Below are positions 45,019-52,412 of a stretch of 55,951 nt of DNA, piece after piece. The position numbers and the translations under genes are program-made. The stretch lies in the NCBI GenBank assembly GCA_016282855.1, contig JAEELT010000073.1, forward strand, positions 1 to 55,951, read 5' to 3'. The DNA comes from Clostridiaceae bacterium. Its GTDB lineage: Bacteria > Bacillota > Clostridia > Oscillospirales > Acutalibacteraceae. The notes beneath the pieces were generated by a model. It was not told the origin of the DNA and made no database searches. It saw only the letters and a program-made list of their open reading frames with translations. Every line of letters begins with the position of its first letter. Within the stretch, counting starts at the first letter, position 1.

Positions 45019-46203
45019 TCAGTGATGGAAAAGTCTCATGCCTGTGAATGCCATTGCCATACCGTATTTGTCGCAGCAGTCAATAACTGCGTCATCGCGG
45101 ATTGAGCCGCCGGGCTCTGCAATATATTTAACACCGCTTCTGTATGCTCTTTCAATGTTATCGCTGAAGGGGAAGAATGCGTCTGAACCGAGAGCAACAT
45201 CGTTCTTTGTGGCAAGATACGCCTTGGCTTCCTCATCTGTAAGGGGCTCGGGCTGAGTGGTGAAATACTTCTGCCAGATTCCGTCCGCGCAGACGTCTTC
45301 CTCATTCTTGTTGATGTAGCCGTCTATTACATTGTCTCTGTCGGGGCGTCCGATATCGGGCTTGAAGGGAAGGTTCAGGACTTTCTCATGCTGGCGAAGG
45401 AACCAGGTGTCTGCTTTTGAACCTGCAAGACGGGTGCAGTGAATCCTGGACTGCTGACCGGCTCCTACGCCGATTGCCTGGCCGTCCACCGCGTAGCAGA
45501 CAGAGTTGGACTGAGTATATTTGAGAGTGATGAGAGATATAATAAGGTCACGCACAGCGCTGTCGGGCAGGTTTTTATTGGCTGTGACAATGTTTGAAAG
45601 AAGGTCTTTGTCAATTCTGAAATTGTTTCTGCCCTGCTCAAATGTGATGCCGAATACCTGCTTGTGCTCTACGGGGTCCGGAACATAGTCGGGATCTATC
45701 TCAACAACATTGTAATTGCCTTTTCTCTTTGATTTGAGTATTTCAAGTGCTTCAGGCTCATAGCCGGGAGCTATTATGCCGTCGGAAACTTCTCTTTTAA
45801 TCATTTTGGCTGTTGTAACATCGCAAACGTCCGAGAGGGCAACCCAATCGCCGAATGAGCACATACGGTCAGTGCCTCTTGCTCTTGCGTAAGCGCAGGC
45901 GAGAGGAGAATCGTCAAGGCCTTCGATATCATCAACGAAGCAGGCCTTCTTGAGGGTGTCCGAAAGGGGAATGCCGACTGCGGCAGATGTGGGGCTGACA
46001 TGCTTGAATGATGTAACTGCCGGAAGTCCGAGAGCTTCCTTGAGCTCCTTGACAAGCTGCCAGGAGTTGAAAGCGTCAAGGAAGTTTATGTATCCGGGTC
46101 TGCCGGAGAGTATTTTGATGGGGAGGTCATCGCCGTTTGCCATAAAGATTTTTGAAGGCTTCTGATTGGGGTTGCAGCCGTATTTAAGTTCAAATTCTTT
46201 CAT
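45019..46203 (-). CDS. Stand-alone AICAR formyltransferase (PurH transformylase domain)
   Basis: 394 aa. It corresponds to the C-terminal AICAR transformylase part of bifunctional PurH; the IMP cyclohydrolase (MGS-like) domain is absent. The active-site Lys-His pair is in TSFKHVSPTSAAVG, with further motifs RHGxN replaced by KYGCNPNQKPSK at the N-terminus and LGSDAFFPFSDNIERA near the end. It uses 10-formyl-THF to convert AICAR (ZMP) to FAICAR. The missing cyclohydrolase is supplied by the PurO-like domain encoded immediately upstream. This enzyme consumes the ligand sensed by the operon's ZTP riboswitch. Confidence 0.93.
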   Translation of the reverse strand: MKEFELKYGCNPNQKPSKIFMANGDDLPIKILSGRPGYINFLDAFNSWQLVKELKEALGLPAVTSFKHVSPTSAAVGIPLSDTLKKACFVDDIEGLDDSPLACAYARARGTDRMCSFGDWVALSDVCDVTTAKMIKREVSDGIIAPGYEPEALEILKSKRKGNYNVVEIDPDYVPDPVEHKQVFGITFEQGRNNFRIDKDLLSNIVTANKNLPDSAVRDLIISLITLKYTQSNSVCYAVDGQAIGVGAGQQSRIHCTRLAGSKADTWFLRQHEKVLNLPFKPDIGRPDRDNVIDGYINKNEEDVCADGIWQKYFTTQPEPLTDEEAKAYLATKNDVALGSDAFFPFSDNIERAYRSGVKYIAEPGGSIRDDAVIDCCDKYGMAMAFTGMRLFHH

Positions 46204-46215
46204 TTTATTATCTCC

Positions 46216-47571
46216 TTAATTGTATTTATTGACGAGTCTGTTTTCTGCCTTGCCTGTTTCTATATCAATGTAGCGAACATAGAGAGAAATCTTGTTGTCC
46301 TCATTGAGCGCGCCCCATAATTTATCGGTAAACTCATCGATATCATCGGGTATTTCCACTCTTTCGGGTTCTCCCTGGAAGGTGGGAATCGGATTGCCGT
46401 CACAGACATAGGTGTGAACAAAATGTCCGAGACCTGAAAGAGGAGCGTATGAGAAGGTGTATCTGTTGCAGGCGGAGCCGTCAGCGTCCGCGCTCTTGAG
46501 AATGCTCATTTCATAGGTGAAATCGCCGTCAAGGTTGAGAATCGCGCTGATTCTCGGGGTGTAATTCGGCTTGTCGGGCTCAAAATCTCTTGTTGCAAGA
46601 GCGCCGGAGAATGTGCCGCCGGCTTTGATGCCTTCATAAATGGTGTCGGTCTGGTCACCGTTGGTCACAATCAGCTTTTTGCAGAGCGAACGGACAGCGG
46701 CGTAAATAATCAGACTCGGGTCTTCAACCTTTGATGCGTCATAAGGTTCTGTGAATACTTCACCGTTTTTCTCGGTGAATATTCTGTTTCTGCTGTTTGA
46801 GCTTCTGCCCATAATGAAGTAGGCGGCTACGGCCTTCTTGCCGTCCTTTGATTTGCCGGCTACAATTCCTCTGCCTACATAGGAATTATCTTTGATGAGC
46901 TCGGCTATGTCGTTGATTTTGTAAATGTCCATTTTCCTTGCCTCCACACTATTATTTTGTTTATTGCCGATTATTTTGCTGCACACTTTTTCTATGGACT
47001 CGGGCAGTATTTGCCATTCCGCCTGTTCCATAACTCTTTTCTGAAGCGTTTCGGGAGTGTCGCCGTCCTGAATATATACGGCTTTCTGCATGATTATTTC
47101 GCCGCCGTCCGGTATTTCATTCACGAAGTGTACCGTGGCGCCCGTAACCTTCACTCCTTTTGCGAGCGCCGCTTCGTGGACTCTGAGCCCGTAAAAGCCT
47201 TCTCCGCAGAAGGATGGGATAAGCGAGGGGTGTACGTTTATGATTTTGCGATCGTAATGCCCGGTGAATTTTTCGCTGAGTATTACCATAAAACCTGCAA
47301 GCACGATTAAGTCGGTGCCGTTTGCGTCTATGGTTTCAATAAGCTTTTGCTCGAACTCATCAGCCGAGGCAAAATCTTTTTTCAGAATTACTTCCGTTCT
47401 AACGCCGGCGTTTGCGGCTCTTGTAAGAGCATAGGCATCGCTTTTGTTTGATATAACCAGCGAAACCTCTCCGCTTTTTATTATTCCGCTTTTCTGAGCT
47501 TCAAGTATCGCCTGAAGATTTGTGCCGCCGCCGGAAACAAGAACGGTGATTTTTGCTTTTTTATCTGCCAT
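46216..47571 (-). CDS. purN: PurN::PurO fusion: GAR formyltransferase joined to archaeal-type IMP cyclohydrolase
   Basis: 451 aa in one uninterrupted frame. Residues 1-200 are PurN: VLVSGGGTNLQAILEA, the catalytic N112/H114 in INVHPSLIPSF, and D155 in NEIPDGGE. A short linker (IGNKQNNSVEARK, 201-213) leads to residues 214-451, which start MDIYKINDI and contain GRGIVAGKSKDGKKAVAAYFIMGRSSNSRNR, typical of PurO-like IMP cyclohydrolase (quoted by its ends: begins GRGIVAG, ends SSNSRNR). Together these give two non-adjacent purine steps. GGAGG (46941-46945) sits 8 nt before the internal ATG at 46932, so a free PurO-like product is also likely. Confidence 0.88.
   Translation of the reverse strand: MADKKAKITVLVSGGGTNLQAILEAQKSGIIKSGEVSLVISNKSDAYALTRAANAGVRTEVILKKDFASADEFEQKLIETIDANGTDLIVLAGFMVILSEKFTGHYDRKIINVHPSLIPSFCGEGFYGLRVHEAALAKGVKVTGATVHFVNEIPDGGEIIMQKAVYIQDGDTPETLQKRVMEQAEWQILPESIEKVCSKIIGNKQNNSVEARKMDIYKINDIAELIKDNSYVGRGIVAGKSKDGKKAVAAYFIMGRSSNSRNRIFTEKNGEVFTEPYDASKVEDPSLIIYAAVRSLCKKLIVTNGDQTDTIYEGIKAGGTFSGALATRDFEPDKPNYTPRISAILNLDGDFTYEMSILKSADADGSACNRYTFSYAPLSGLGHFVHTYVCDGNPIPTFQGEPERVEIPDDIDEFTDKLWGALNEDNKISLYVRYIDIETGKAENRLVNKYN
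46930..46945 (-). promoter_or_regulatory. Internal ribosome-binding site and start for a free PurO-like IMP cyclohydrolase
   Basis: Within the purN::purO frame, GGAGG (46941-46945) lies 8 nt before ATG (46930-46932), which begins MDIYKIND, the natural N-terminus of the cyclohydrolase domain (238 aa to 46216). The linker coding sequence around it looks like former intergenic DNA. Confidence 0.7.
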
Positions 47572-47574
47572 TTT

Positions 47575-48189
47575 TTATTCCTCTTTTTTCTTCTCTTTCA
47601 TACAGAGCGTCATTGCGCAAAGAAGGATTGCGCCTATTGAGTTGCCGAGCACCACTGTCATAAGGAAAGCGAAAGCCCTCAGAGAAACTATGCCGGACGC
47701 CGCAAAGTAAAATATATCCGCAATGGAATGCTCAAAACCGCTCAGTATGAATACGGGAATACAAAACATAATGGCAACGGGTGTTTTATGATCTCTGAAT
47801 ATGCTTACGGCGAGATACATAAGCACACCGCAAAGGCATCCTCTGATAAGAGTCTGTAAAAACTCCTGCCCCAGCTTCGCGTTGCAGATTGTGAGGGCTG
47901 TTTCCTTGATGCCGGGCACGGCATAGGCAACCGCGTAGCCGAGAGCAACAGTGCCTATAGTGTTGCCGAGCAGGCCGAGCAGAAGCACGGAGAATTCTTC
48001 CTTACCGTGCTTTTCGGGAAGATAGCCTACCTTGCCGGTAAACAGCGAATAGCCCTTATAGCAGATACAGAGAAGCGCTACGGTGAAAAATGAGGCTCCC
48101 ACATACTTATTGTCGCAGGCAAGAAAAACGGAGCCGCCTATTGAAATCAGTATGCCTGCGCTGATACCGTTTATAATTTTTTTCAGCAT
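47575..48189 (-). CDS. Short formate/nitrite transporter (FNT) family channel
   Basis: 204 aa, well short of ~280-aa FocA, but with the core FNT elements: N-terminal [20 protein letters not shown] (50-57), [25 protein letters not shown], and the signature [12 protein letters not shown] (151-162) containing the conserved pore histidine H154. About six membrane helices. It overlaps purM by 7 nt inside the purine operon. Placement with fhs and two formyltransferases strongly suggests formate movement for 10-formyl-THF synthesis; nitrite or other monovalent anions cannot be excluded from sequence alone. Confidence 0.85.
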   Translation of the reverse strand: MLKKIINGISAGILISIGGSVFLACDNKYVGASFFTVALLCICYKGYSLFTGKVGYLPEKHGKEEFSVLLLGLLGNTIGTVALGYAVAYAVPGIKETALTICNAKLGQEFLQTLIRGCLCGVLMYLAVSIFRDHKTPVAIMFCIPVFILSGFEHSIADIFYFAASGIVSLRAFAFLMTVVLGNSIGAILLCAMTLCMKEKKKEE

Positions 48190-49226
48190 ATCGTTATCTT
48201 TTCCTCTGATTTGATTATTTCGCCGATGATATATGCGTCTTCACCGTTTGCCTTGAGTATTTCAATGGCCTTGCCTGAGTCTTCGGGTGAAACGACAATG
48301 CTCATCCCGACTCCCATGTTGTAGGTGTTGAACATATCTCTTTCGCTTATGCCGCCCGTTTTTGCAAGCAGATCGAAAATCGGCAGAATTCTTACTGAGC
48401 TTTTGTCGATTTTTGCTCCGAGACCGTCAGGGATGCTTCTGGGAATGTTTTCATAAAAACCGCCGCCGGTTATGTGCGAAATACCTTTCACTCTTATCTG
48501 CTCAAGCAGCGCAAGCACCGGTTTCACATAAATCTTAGTGGGAGTGAGCAATGTTTCTCCGATGCTTTTTCCGCCGAGCTCGGGGCAGGGGGATTTAATA
48601 TCGGAGTTTTCAACATCAAAGACCTTTCTTACAAGTGAGAAGCCGTTTGAGTGGACTCCGCTTGAGGGAAGGGCAATGATGATGTCGCCCGCATTCATTT
48701 CTTTATTATTTATAATTTTTTCCTTATCAACCACTCCGGTGCAGTAACCGGCGAGGTCGTATTCGTCCTCGGGGTAGAAGCCCGGCATTTCCGCGGTTTC
48801 ACCGCCTATCAGAGCGGCTCCGCTCTGCACGCAGCCGTCACAAACGCCTTTGACTATGTCGGCAATTTTTTCGGGGAAGTTTTTGCCGCAGGCGATGTAA
48901 TCGAGGAAAAACAGAGGCTTTGCTCCGCAGCAGATTATGTCATTTACGCACATTGCCACACAGTCTATTCCGACCGTGTCGTGCTTATCAAGAAGAAAAG
49001 CTATTTTGAGTTTGGTTCCGACACCGTCTGTGCCGCTTACGAGCACGGGCTTTGTTATTCCGGTAAGGTCAAGCTCAAACAGTCCTCCGAAGCCGCCTAC
49101 ATCGGAATATACTCCAGAAGTTACGGTCTTTGCGATATGCTGCTTCATGAGCTCAACCGCTTTGTAACCTGCGGTTATGTCAACTCCCGCGGCAGCGTAG
49201 CTGTCGGACCTTGAATTTGTGTTCAT
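48183..49226 (-). CDS. purM: Phosphoribosylformylglycinamidine cyclo-ligase
   Basis: 347 aa. Converts FGAM to AIR with ATP. Conserved stretches: [19 protein letters not shown] at the N-terminus, [54 protein letters not shown] and [16 protein letters not shown] precedes the ATG, three bases after purF ends. The overlap with the FNT gene implies coupled translation. Confidence 0.97.
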   Translation of the reverse strand: MNTNSRSDSYAAAGVDITAGYKAVELMKQHIAKTVTSGVYSDVGGFGGLFELDLTGITKPVLVSGTDGVGTKLKIAFLLDKHDTVGIDCVAMCVNDIICCGAKPLFFLDYIACGKNFPEKIADIVKGVCDGCVQSGAALIGGETAEMPGFYPEDEYDLAGYCTGVVDKEKIINNKEMNAGDIIIALPSSGVHSNGFSLVRKVFDVENSDIKSPCPELGGKSIGETLLTPTKIYVKPVLALLEQIRVKGISHITGGGFYENIPRSIPDGLGAKIDKSSVRILPIFDLLAKTGGISERDMFNTYNMGVGMSIVVSPEDSGKAIEILKANGEDAYIIGEIIKSEEKITIC

Positions 49227-49229
49227 ATA

Positions 49230-50651
49230 TTATTCCTTTCCGCTCCAGCAGTATGTGCAAAGCTCGTCTTCATCTATGCCTATTGCTTCGATTATTCCGC
49301 TGAGAGTCTGAAAATCCAGTGAGTCAAAATTCAGTTTTTTACAGATTGTGCTGCGCAGGTTCTTTCCTCTTTCGGTGCTGCCGTCAGCATATTCGTCAAG
49401 ATAATTGAAACCTTCCTCACCCTCAAGCTCCATTATGGTCTGCCTTGATATAAGTTCCATATCGCTGGTGGCGCGTGAGAAGTTGAGGTATTTGCAGCCG
49501 TACATAATCGGGGGACAGGCTGAGCGCATATGAACCGATTTTGCTCCGTTTGAGTAAAGGAAATCAACTGTTTCGCGCAGCTGAGTACCTCTGACTATTG
49601 AATCGTCAACAAACAGCAAATCTTTATCTTTTATAAGATCCACAACAGGCAGAAGCTTCATCTTTGCCACTCTGTTGCGTTCGCTCTGATTCTGGGGCAT
49701 AAAGCTTCTCAGCCAGGTTTGCGTGTATTTGATAAACGGCCTGCCGAAGGGGGTTTCGCTGTTGCTGGCATAGCCGATTGCGTGAGCCGTACCGGAATCG
49801 GGAACTCCCGCCACATAATCAAGGTGACAGTCTATTCCTTTCTCTTTGTCGTTCCTTGACATTATTGCTCCGTTACGCATACGCATAACCTCAACATTGA
49901 CGCCTTCATAAGTGGCGGTCGGATAGCCGTAGTAGGACCAGAGGAAAGCGCATACTCTCTTTTTCTTGCCGGGGGGCGAGAGCTGAGTGATGCCGTCCGC
50001 CGTGATTTCAACAATCTCTCCGGGGCCGAGTTCGCCGCAGAATGAGTAACCGACTTTTTGAAACACAAAGGATTCAAATGATACGCAGTAGCCGTCTTCT
50101 CTCTTTCCCGTAACTATGGGAAGACGACCGACCTTGTCGCGCGCGGCGATAATGCTGCCTCTTTCGGTAAGTATGAGTATGGACGCGGTGCCTTCTATAT
50201 TATCCTGCGCGAATTTAATACCCTCGGTAAAGCTGTCTTTCTGGTTGATGAGAGCGGCAACCAGCTCTGAGCAGTTGGTGCGCCCGCTCGTCATGGCGTT
50301 GAAATTTGCTCCGTTCTCAATACACAGATTGATAAGGGCATCGCTGTTGTTTATCACGCCTATGGTGCTTATGGCATAAGTGCCGAGACGGGATTTTATA
50401 AGCAGAGGCTGAGGGTCTGTGTCACTGATGCAGCCGATTGAGGCAAAGCCTTTCATTTCTTCAAAGACTTTGTCAAACTTTGTGCGGAATGGCGTTTTGT
50501 CAATGCTGTGAATCTGCCTCTGAAGACCTCTTCTCGGGTCGTATGCGGCCATGCCGCCGCTTTTTGTGCCGAGATGTGAGTGATAGTCGGTTCCGAAGAA
50601 AACGTCACCTATGGCGTCATCTCTGTTTACCGCTCCGAAAAATCCTCCCAT
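49230..50651 (-). CDS. purF: Amidophosphoribosyltransferase homologue lacking the nucleophile cysteine
   Basis: 473 aa. The phosphoribosyltransferase half is intact, with PRPP loop VDDSIVRG (348-355). Four cysteines match the Fe-S ligand pattern of B. subtilis PurF: C234, C386, C465 and C468 (CTYC). The glutaminase half is degenerate: the protein begins MGGFFGAV where active enzymes begin (M)CGVFGI, so the N-terminal Cys nucleophile is Gly, and the HRGQD-type motif reads HLGTKSGG (26-33). An in-frame stop just upstream excludes a longer start with Cys. It may use ammonia or a partner glutaminase. I believe similar proteins occur in other Clostridia but could not check. Confidence 0.88.
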   Translation of the reverse strand: MGGFFGAVNRDDAIGDVFFGTDYHSHLGTKSGGMAAYDPRRGLQRQIHSIDKTPFRTKFDKVFEEMKGFASIGCISDTDPQPLLIKSRLGTYAISTIGVINNSDALINLCIENGANFNAMTSGRTNCSELVAALINQKDSFTEGIKFAQDNIEGTASILILTERGSIIAARDKVGRLPIVTGKREDGYCVSFESFVFQKVGYSFCGELGPGEIVEITADGITQLSPPGKKKRVCAFLWSYYGYPTATYEGVNVEVMRMRNGAIMSRNDKEKGIDCHLDYVAGVPDSGTAHAIGYASNSETPFGRPFIKYTQTWLRSFMPQNQSERNRVAKMKLLPVVDLIKDKDLLFVDDSIVRGTQLRETVDFLYSNGAKSVHMRSACPPIMYGCKYLNFSRATSDMELISRQTIMELEGEEGFNYLDEYADGSTERGKNLRSTICKKLNFDSLDFQTLSGIIEAIGIDEDELCTYCWSGKE

Positions 50652-50670
50652 ATATAATCAATCTCCTTAA

Positions 50671-51378
50671 TTATCCGAAAACACGGTGCATCATCTCGTT
50701 GTATGCGCCTTCCACGCCGCCCATATCACGGCGGAACCTGTCTTTGTCAAGCTTTTCGTTGGTCTGAGCGTCCCAGAATCTGCAGGTGTCCGGCGAAATT
50801 TCGTCTGCGAGTACTATTGTGCCGTCAGCTGTTTTGCCGAACTCAAGCTTGAAGTCAACAAGTTTCACATTCAGTTTAAGGAAATAAGCTTTCAGAATTT
50901 CATTGATTTTGAATGCCATGGATTTGATCTGCTCAATTTCTTCCTTGGTTGCGAGCTTGAGAGCTATAGCGTGGTAGGAGTTCATAAGCGGATCATGCAG
51001 GTCATCGTTCTTGTAAGAGAATTCGATTGTGGGCTCGTCAAAAACAATGCCCTCCTCAACGCCGAATCTCTTGGCGAATGAGCCTGCTGAAATGTTGCGG
51101 ATGATAACCTCAAGGGGAACAATGGATACTTTCTTTACTACTGTTTCCCTGTCGTTGAGCTCCTCAACATAGTGGGTGGGTATGCCTTCCTTTTCAAGAA
51201 TCTGCATTAGGAAGTTGGACATGCGGTTGTTTACCACGCCCTTGCCTGCGATGGTGCCTCTTTTGGTGCCGTCAAAAGCGGTAGCATCGTCTTTGTAGGA
51301 TACGATAACATAGTTATCATCCTCGGTTGCGAATACTTTTTTTGCCTTTCCTTCGTAGAGTTGTTTTGCCTTTTCCAT
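50671..51378 (-). CDS. purC: Phosphoribosylaminoimidazole-succinocarboxamide (SAICAR) synthetase
   Basis: 235 aa. Joins CAIR and aspartate using ATP. It starts KAKQLYEGKAKKVFATEDDN, then SYKDDATAFDGTKRG, VPLEVIIRNISAGSFAKR and the late LADEISPDTCRFWD motif, all standard for PurC. AGGAGG is 6 nt before the ATG. Second gene of the operon, with 35 nt after purE. Confidence 0.97.
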   Translation of the reverse strand: MEKAKQLYEGKAKKVFATEDDNYVIVSYKDDATAFDGTKRGTIAGKGVVNNRMSNFLMQILEKEGIPTHYVEELNDRETVVKKVSIVPLEVIIRNISAGSFAKRFGVEEGIVFDEPTIEFSYKNDDLHDPLMNSYHAIALKLATKEEIEQIKSMAFKINEILKAYFLKLNVKLVDFKLEFGKTADGTIVLADEISPDTCRFWDAQTNEKLDKDRFRRDMGGVEGAYNEMMHRVFG

Positions 51379-51413
51379 ATTTTTACCTCCTGTCGGGTTT
51401 ATTGAAGATTTTA

Positions 51414-51908
51414 TCAGCCGCCGAACTGTGCGGATATTTTTTCATCCTTTGCAAGTACCGCTTCGGCATCTGCCCTGCGCTTTGCGTCAAGCTTTGAAGC
51501 GAGGTCGCTGTCTTCCACGGCGATAATCTGAGCGCAAAGTAAAGCGGCGTTGACCCCTCCGTTGACTGCAACCGTTGCCACAGGTATGCCCGATGGCATC
51601 ATTACAGTAGAGAGCAAAGCATCAACGCCGTCCAAAACCGATGATTTGCATGGTATTCCCACTACCGGGAGTGTTGTGTTTGCCGCTATCGCGCCTGCAA
51701 GGTGAGCAGCCATGCCTGCAGCGGCTATAATCGCACCGAAACCTTTTTCGCGTGCGCTCAGCGCGAATTCACGGGCTTGTTCCGGAGTCCTGTGCGCTGA
51801 GTAAACGTGCACCTCGTACGGTATCCCCAGTGAATCGAGTGTGTCCGTCGCTTTCTGTATGACGGGAAGGTCACTGTCGCTCCCCATCACAATTCCGACT
51901 TTTTTCAT
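51414..51908 (-). CDS. purE: N5-carboxyaminoimidazole ribonucleotide mutase PurE
   Basis: 164 aa starting [15 protein letters not shown]. Earlier in-frame ATGs exist at 51950 (inside the riboswitch terminator) and 51914 (one base from GGAGG); the chosen one is 7 nt from GGAGG (51916-51920). Substrate-binding motifs: [15 protein letters not shown], and [22 protein letters not shown]. The AAHL motif points to the class I type that normally works with PurK, but no purK is in this operon. First gene after the ZTP riboswitch. Confidence 0.95.
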   Translation of the reverse strand: MKKVGIVMGSDSDLPVIQKATDTLDSLGIPYEVHVYSAHRTPEQAREFALSAREKGFGAIIAAAGMAAHLAGAIAANTTLPVVGIPCKSSVLDGVDALLSTVMMPSGIPVATVAVNGGVNAALLCAQIIAVEDSDLASKLDAKRRADAEAVLAKDEKISAQFGG

Positions 51909-51930
51909 TGACATGCCTCCTTGAAAATGT

Positions 51931-51968
51931 AAAAGAGCGCATTTGCTCACATAAAAAGCAAAGCGCCC
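51931..51968 (-). terminator. Riboswitch-controlled intrinsic terminator in the purE leader
   Basis: Minus strand: GGGCGCTTTGCT (51968-51957) pairs with AGCAAATGCGCTC (51947-51935), one bulged base, followed by TTTT (51934-51931) and a T-rich tract. The 5' arm starts in the GGGC of the riboswitch's conserved CTGGGC, so ligand-bound aptamer folding and terminator formation are mutually exclusive. Confidence 0.85.
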
Positions 51969-52031
51969 AGACGGTCGGCTGAATTATATACTGTTTCACT
52001 GTGGTGCTCCACAATTATCCGTCAGAAACAG
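51965..52031 (-). ncRNA. ZTP (pfl) riboswitch controlling the purine operon
   Basis: Minus-strand leader of purE. P1 is CTGTTTC (52031-52025) with GAAACAG (51997-51991). Inside it lie the conserved strand CTGACGG and the P2 hairpin TGTGG/CCACA with loop AGCA (52013-52000). The 3' conserved block GCCGACCGTCTGGGC (51979-51965) forms the family pseudoknot: GACGG (52023-52019) pairs with CCGTC (51974-51970). Compared with the common GGCG/CGCC version, this is a compensated G-C to A-U change. The class binds ZMP/ZTP (phosphorylated AICAR) and turns genes on; here it would prevent the terminator at 51931-51968. Confidence 0.85.
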
Positions 52032-52065
52032 CATACCTCTGAATTTTCAACTAACTACTATATGT

Positions 52066-52094
52066 AGTATATCATCAGTGCTTTTTTAAGTCAA
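52066..52094 (-). promoter_or_regulatory. Promoter of the purine operon
   Basis: Minus strand: -35 TTGACT (52089-52094), 17-bp spacer, -10 TATACT (52066-52071), about 35 nt before the riboswitch P1. The inverted repeat ACTAC-ATATA-GTAGT (52054-52068) overlaps the -10 and start region and could be an operator. Confidence 0.85.
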
Positions 52095-52329
52095 GAACAA
52101 CAATTTATATGATAATAAAAATCGCAATTTACACAATAAACCGCACATAAATATAAATATATTTGACAAATAGTACAGTGATGAATTTTCCGGGTTTTTT
52201 CTGAAGTGAAATTCCGGCAAATCCGAATTGCGAAAAAGGCTTTCCGCAGAGAACGGTATGTGTTGCGCAGTGCGGACCCGGAGATAACAACATCAAAATC
52301 CGCAGGTTTATTTTATAAGTTTTTACAAC
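52095..52329. other. Intergenic stretch with no recognised feature
   Basis: Between the divergent purE promoter and the GPH transporter promoter. No gene, hairpin with T-tract or conserved RNA motif was recognised. A TTGACA at 52163-52168 lacks a matching -10. Confidence 0.6.
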
Positions 52330-52358
52330 TTGACATATTCGCATAAATATCGTAATAT
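52330..52358 (+). promoter_or_regulatory. Promoter of the second GPH transporter gene
   Basis: TTGACA (52330-52335), 17-bp spacer, TAATAT (52353-52358). AGGAG (52401-52405) is 7 nt before the ATG at 52413. Confidence 0.75.
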
Positions 52359-52412
52359 ATTTCAGTATGATTTTTTTATAAAATGACAAATTTATTTCTG
52401 AGGAGTGGTCAC

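Noticed and set aside
52163-52168. Perfect TTGACA on the plus strand in the purE/GPH transporter gap
   Set aside because: No acceptable -10 at 16-18 bp, and a better promoter lies at 52330-52358.
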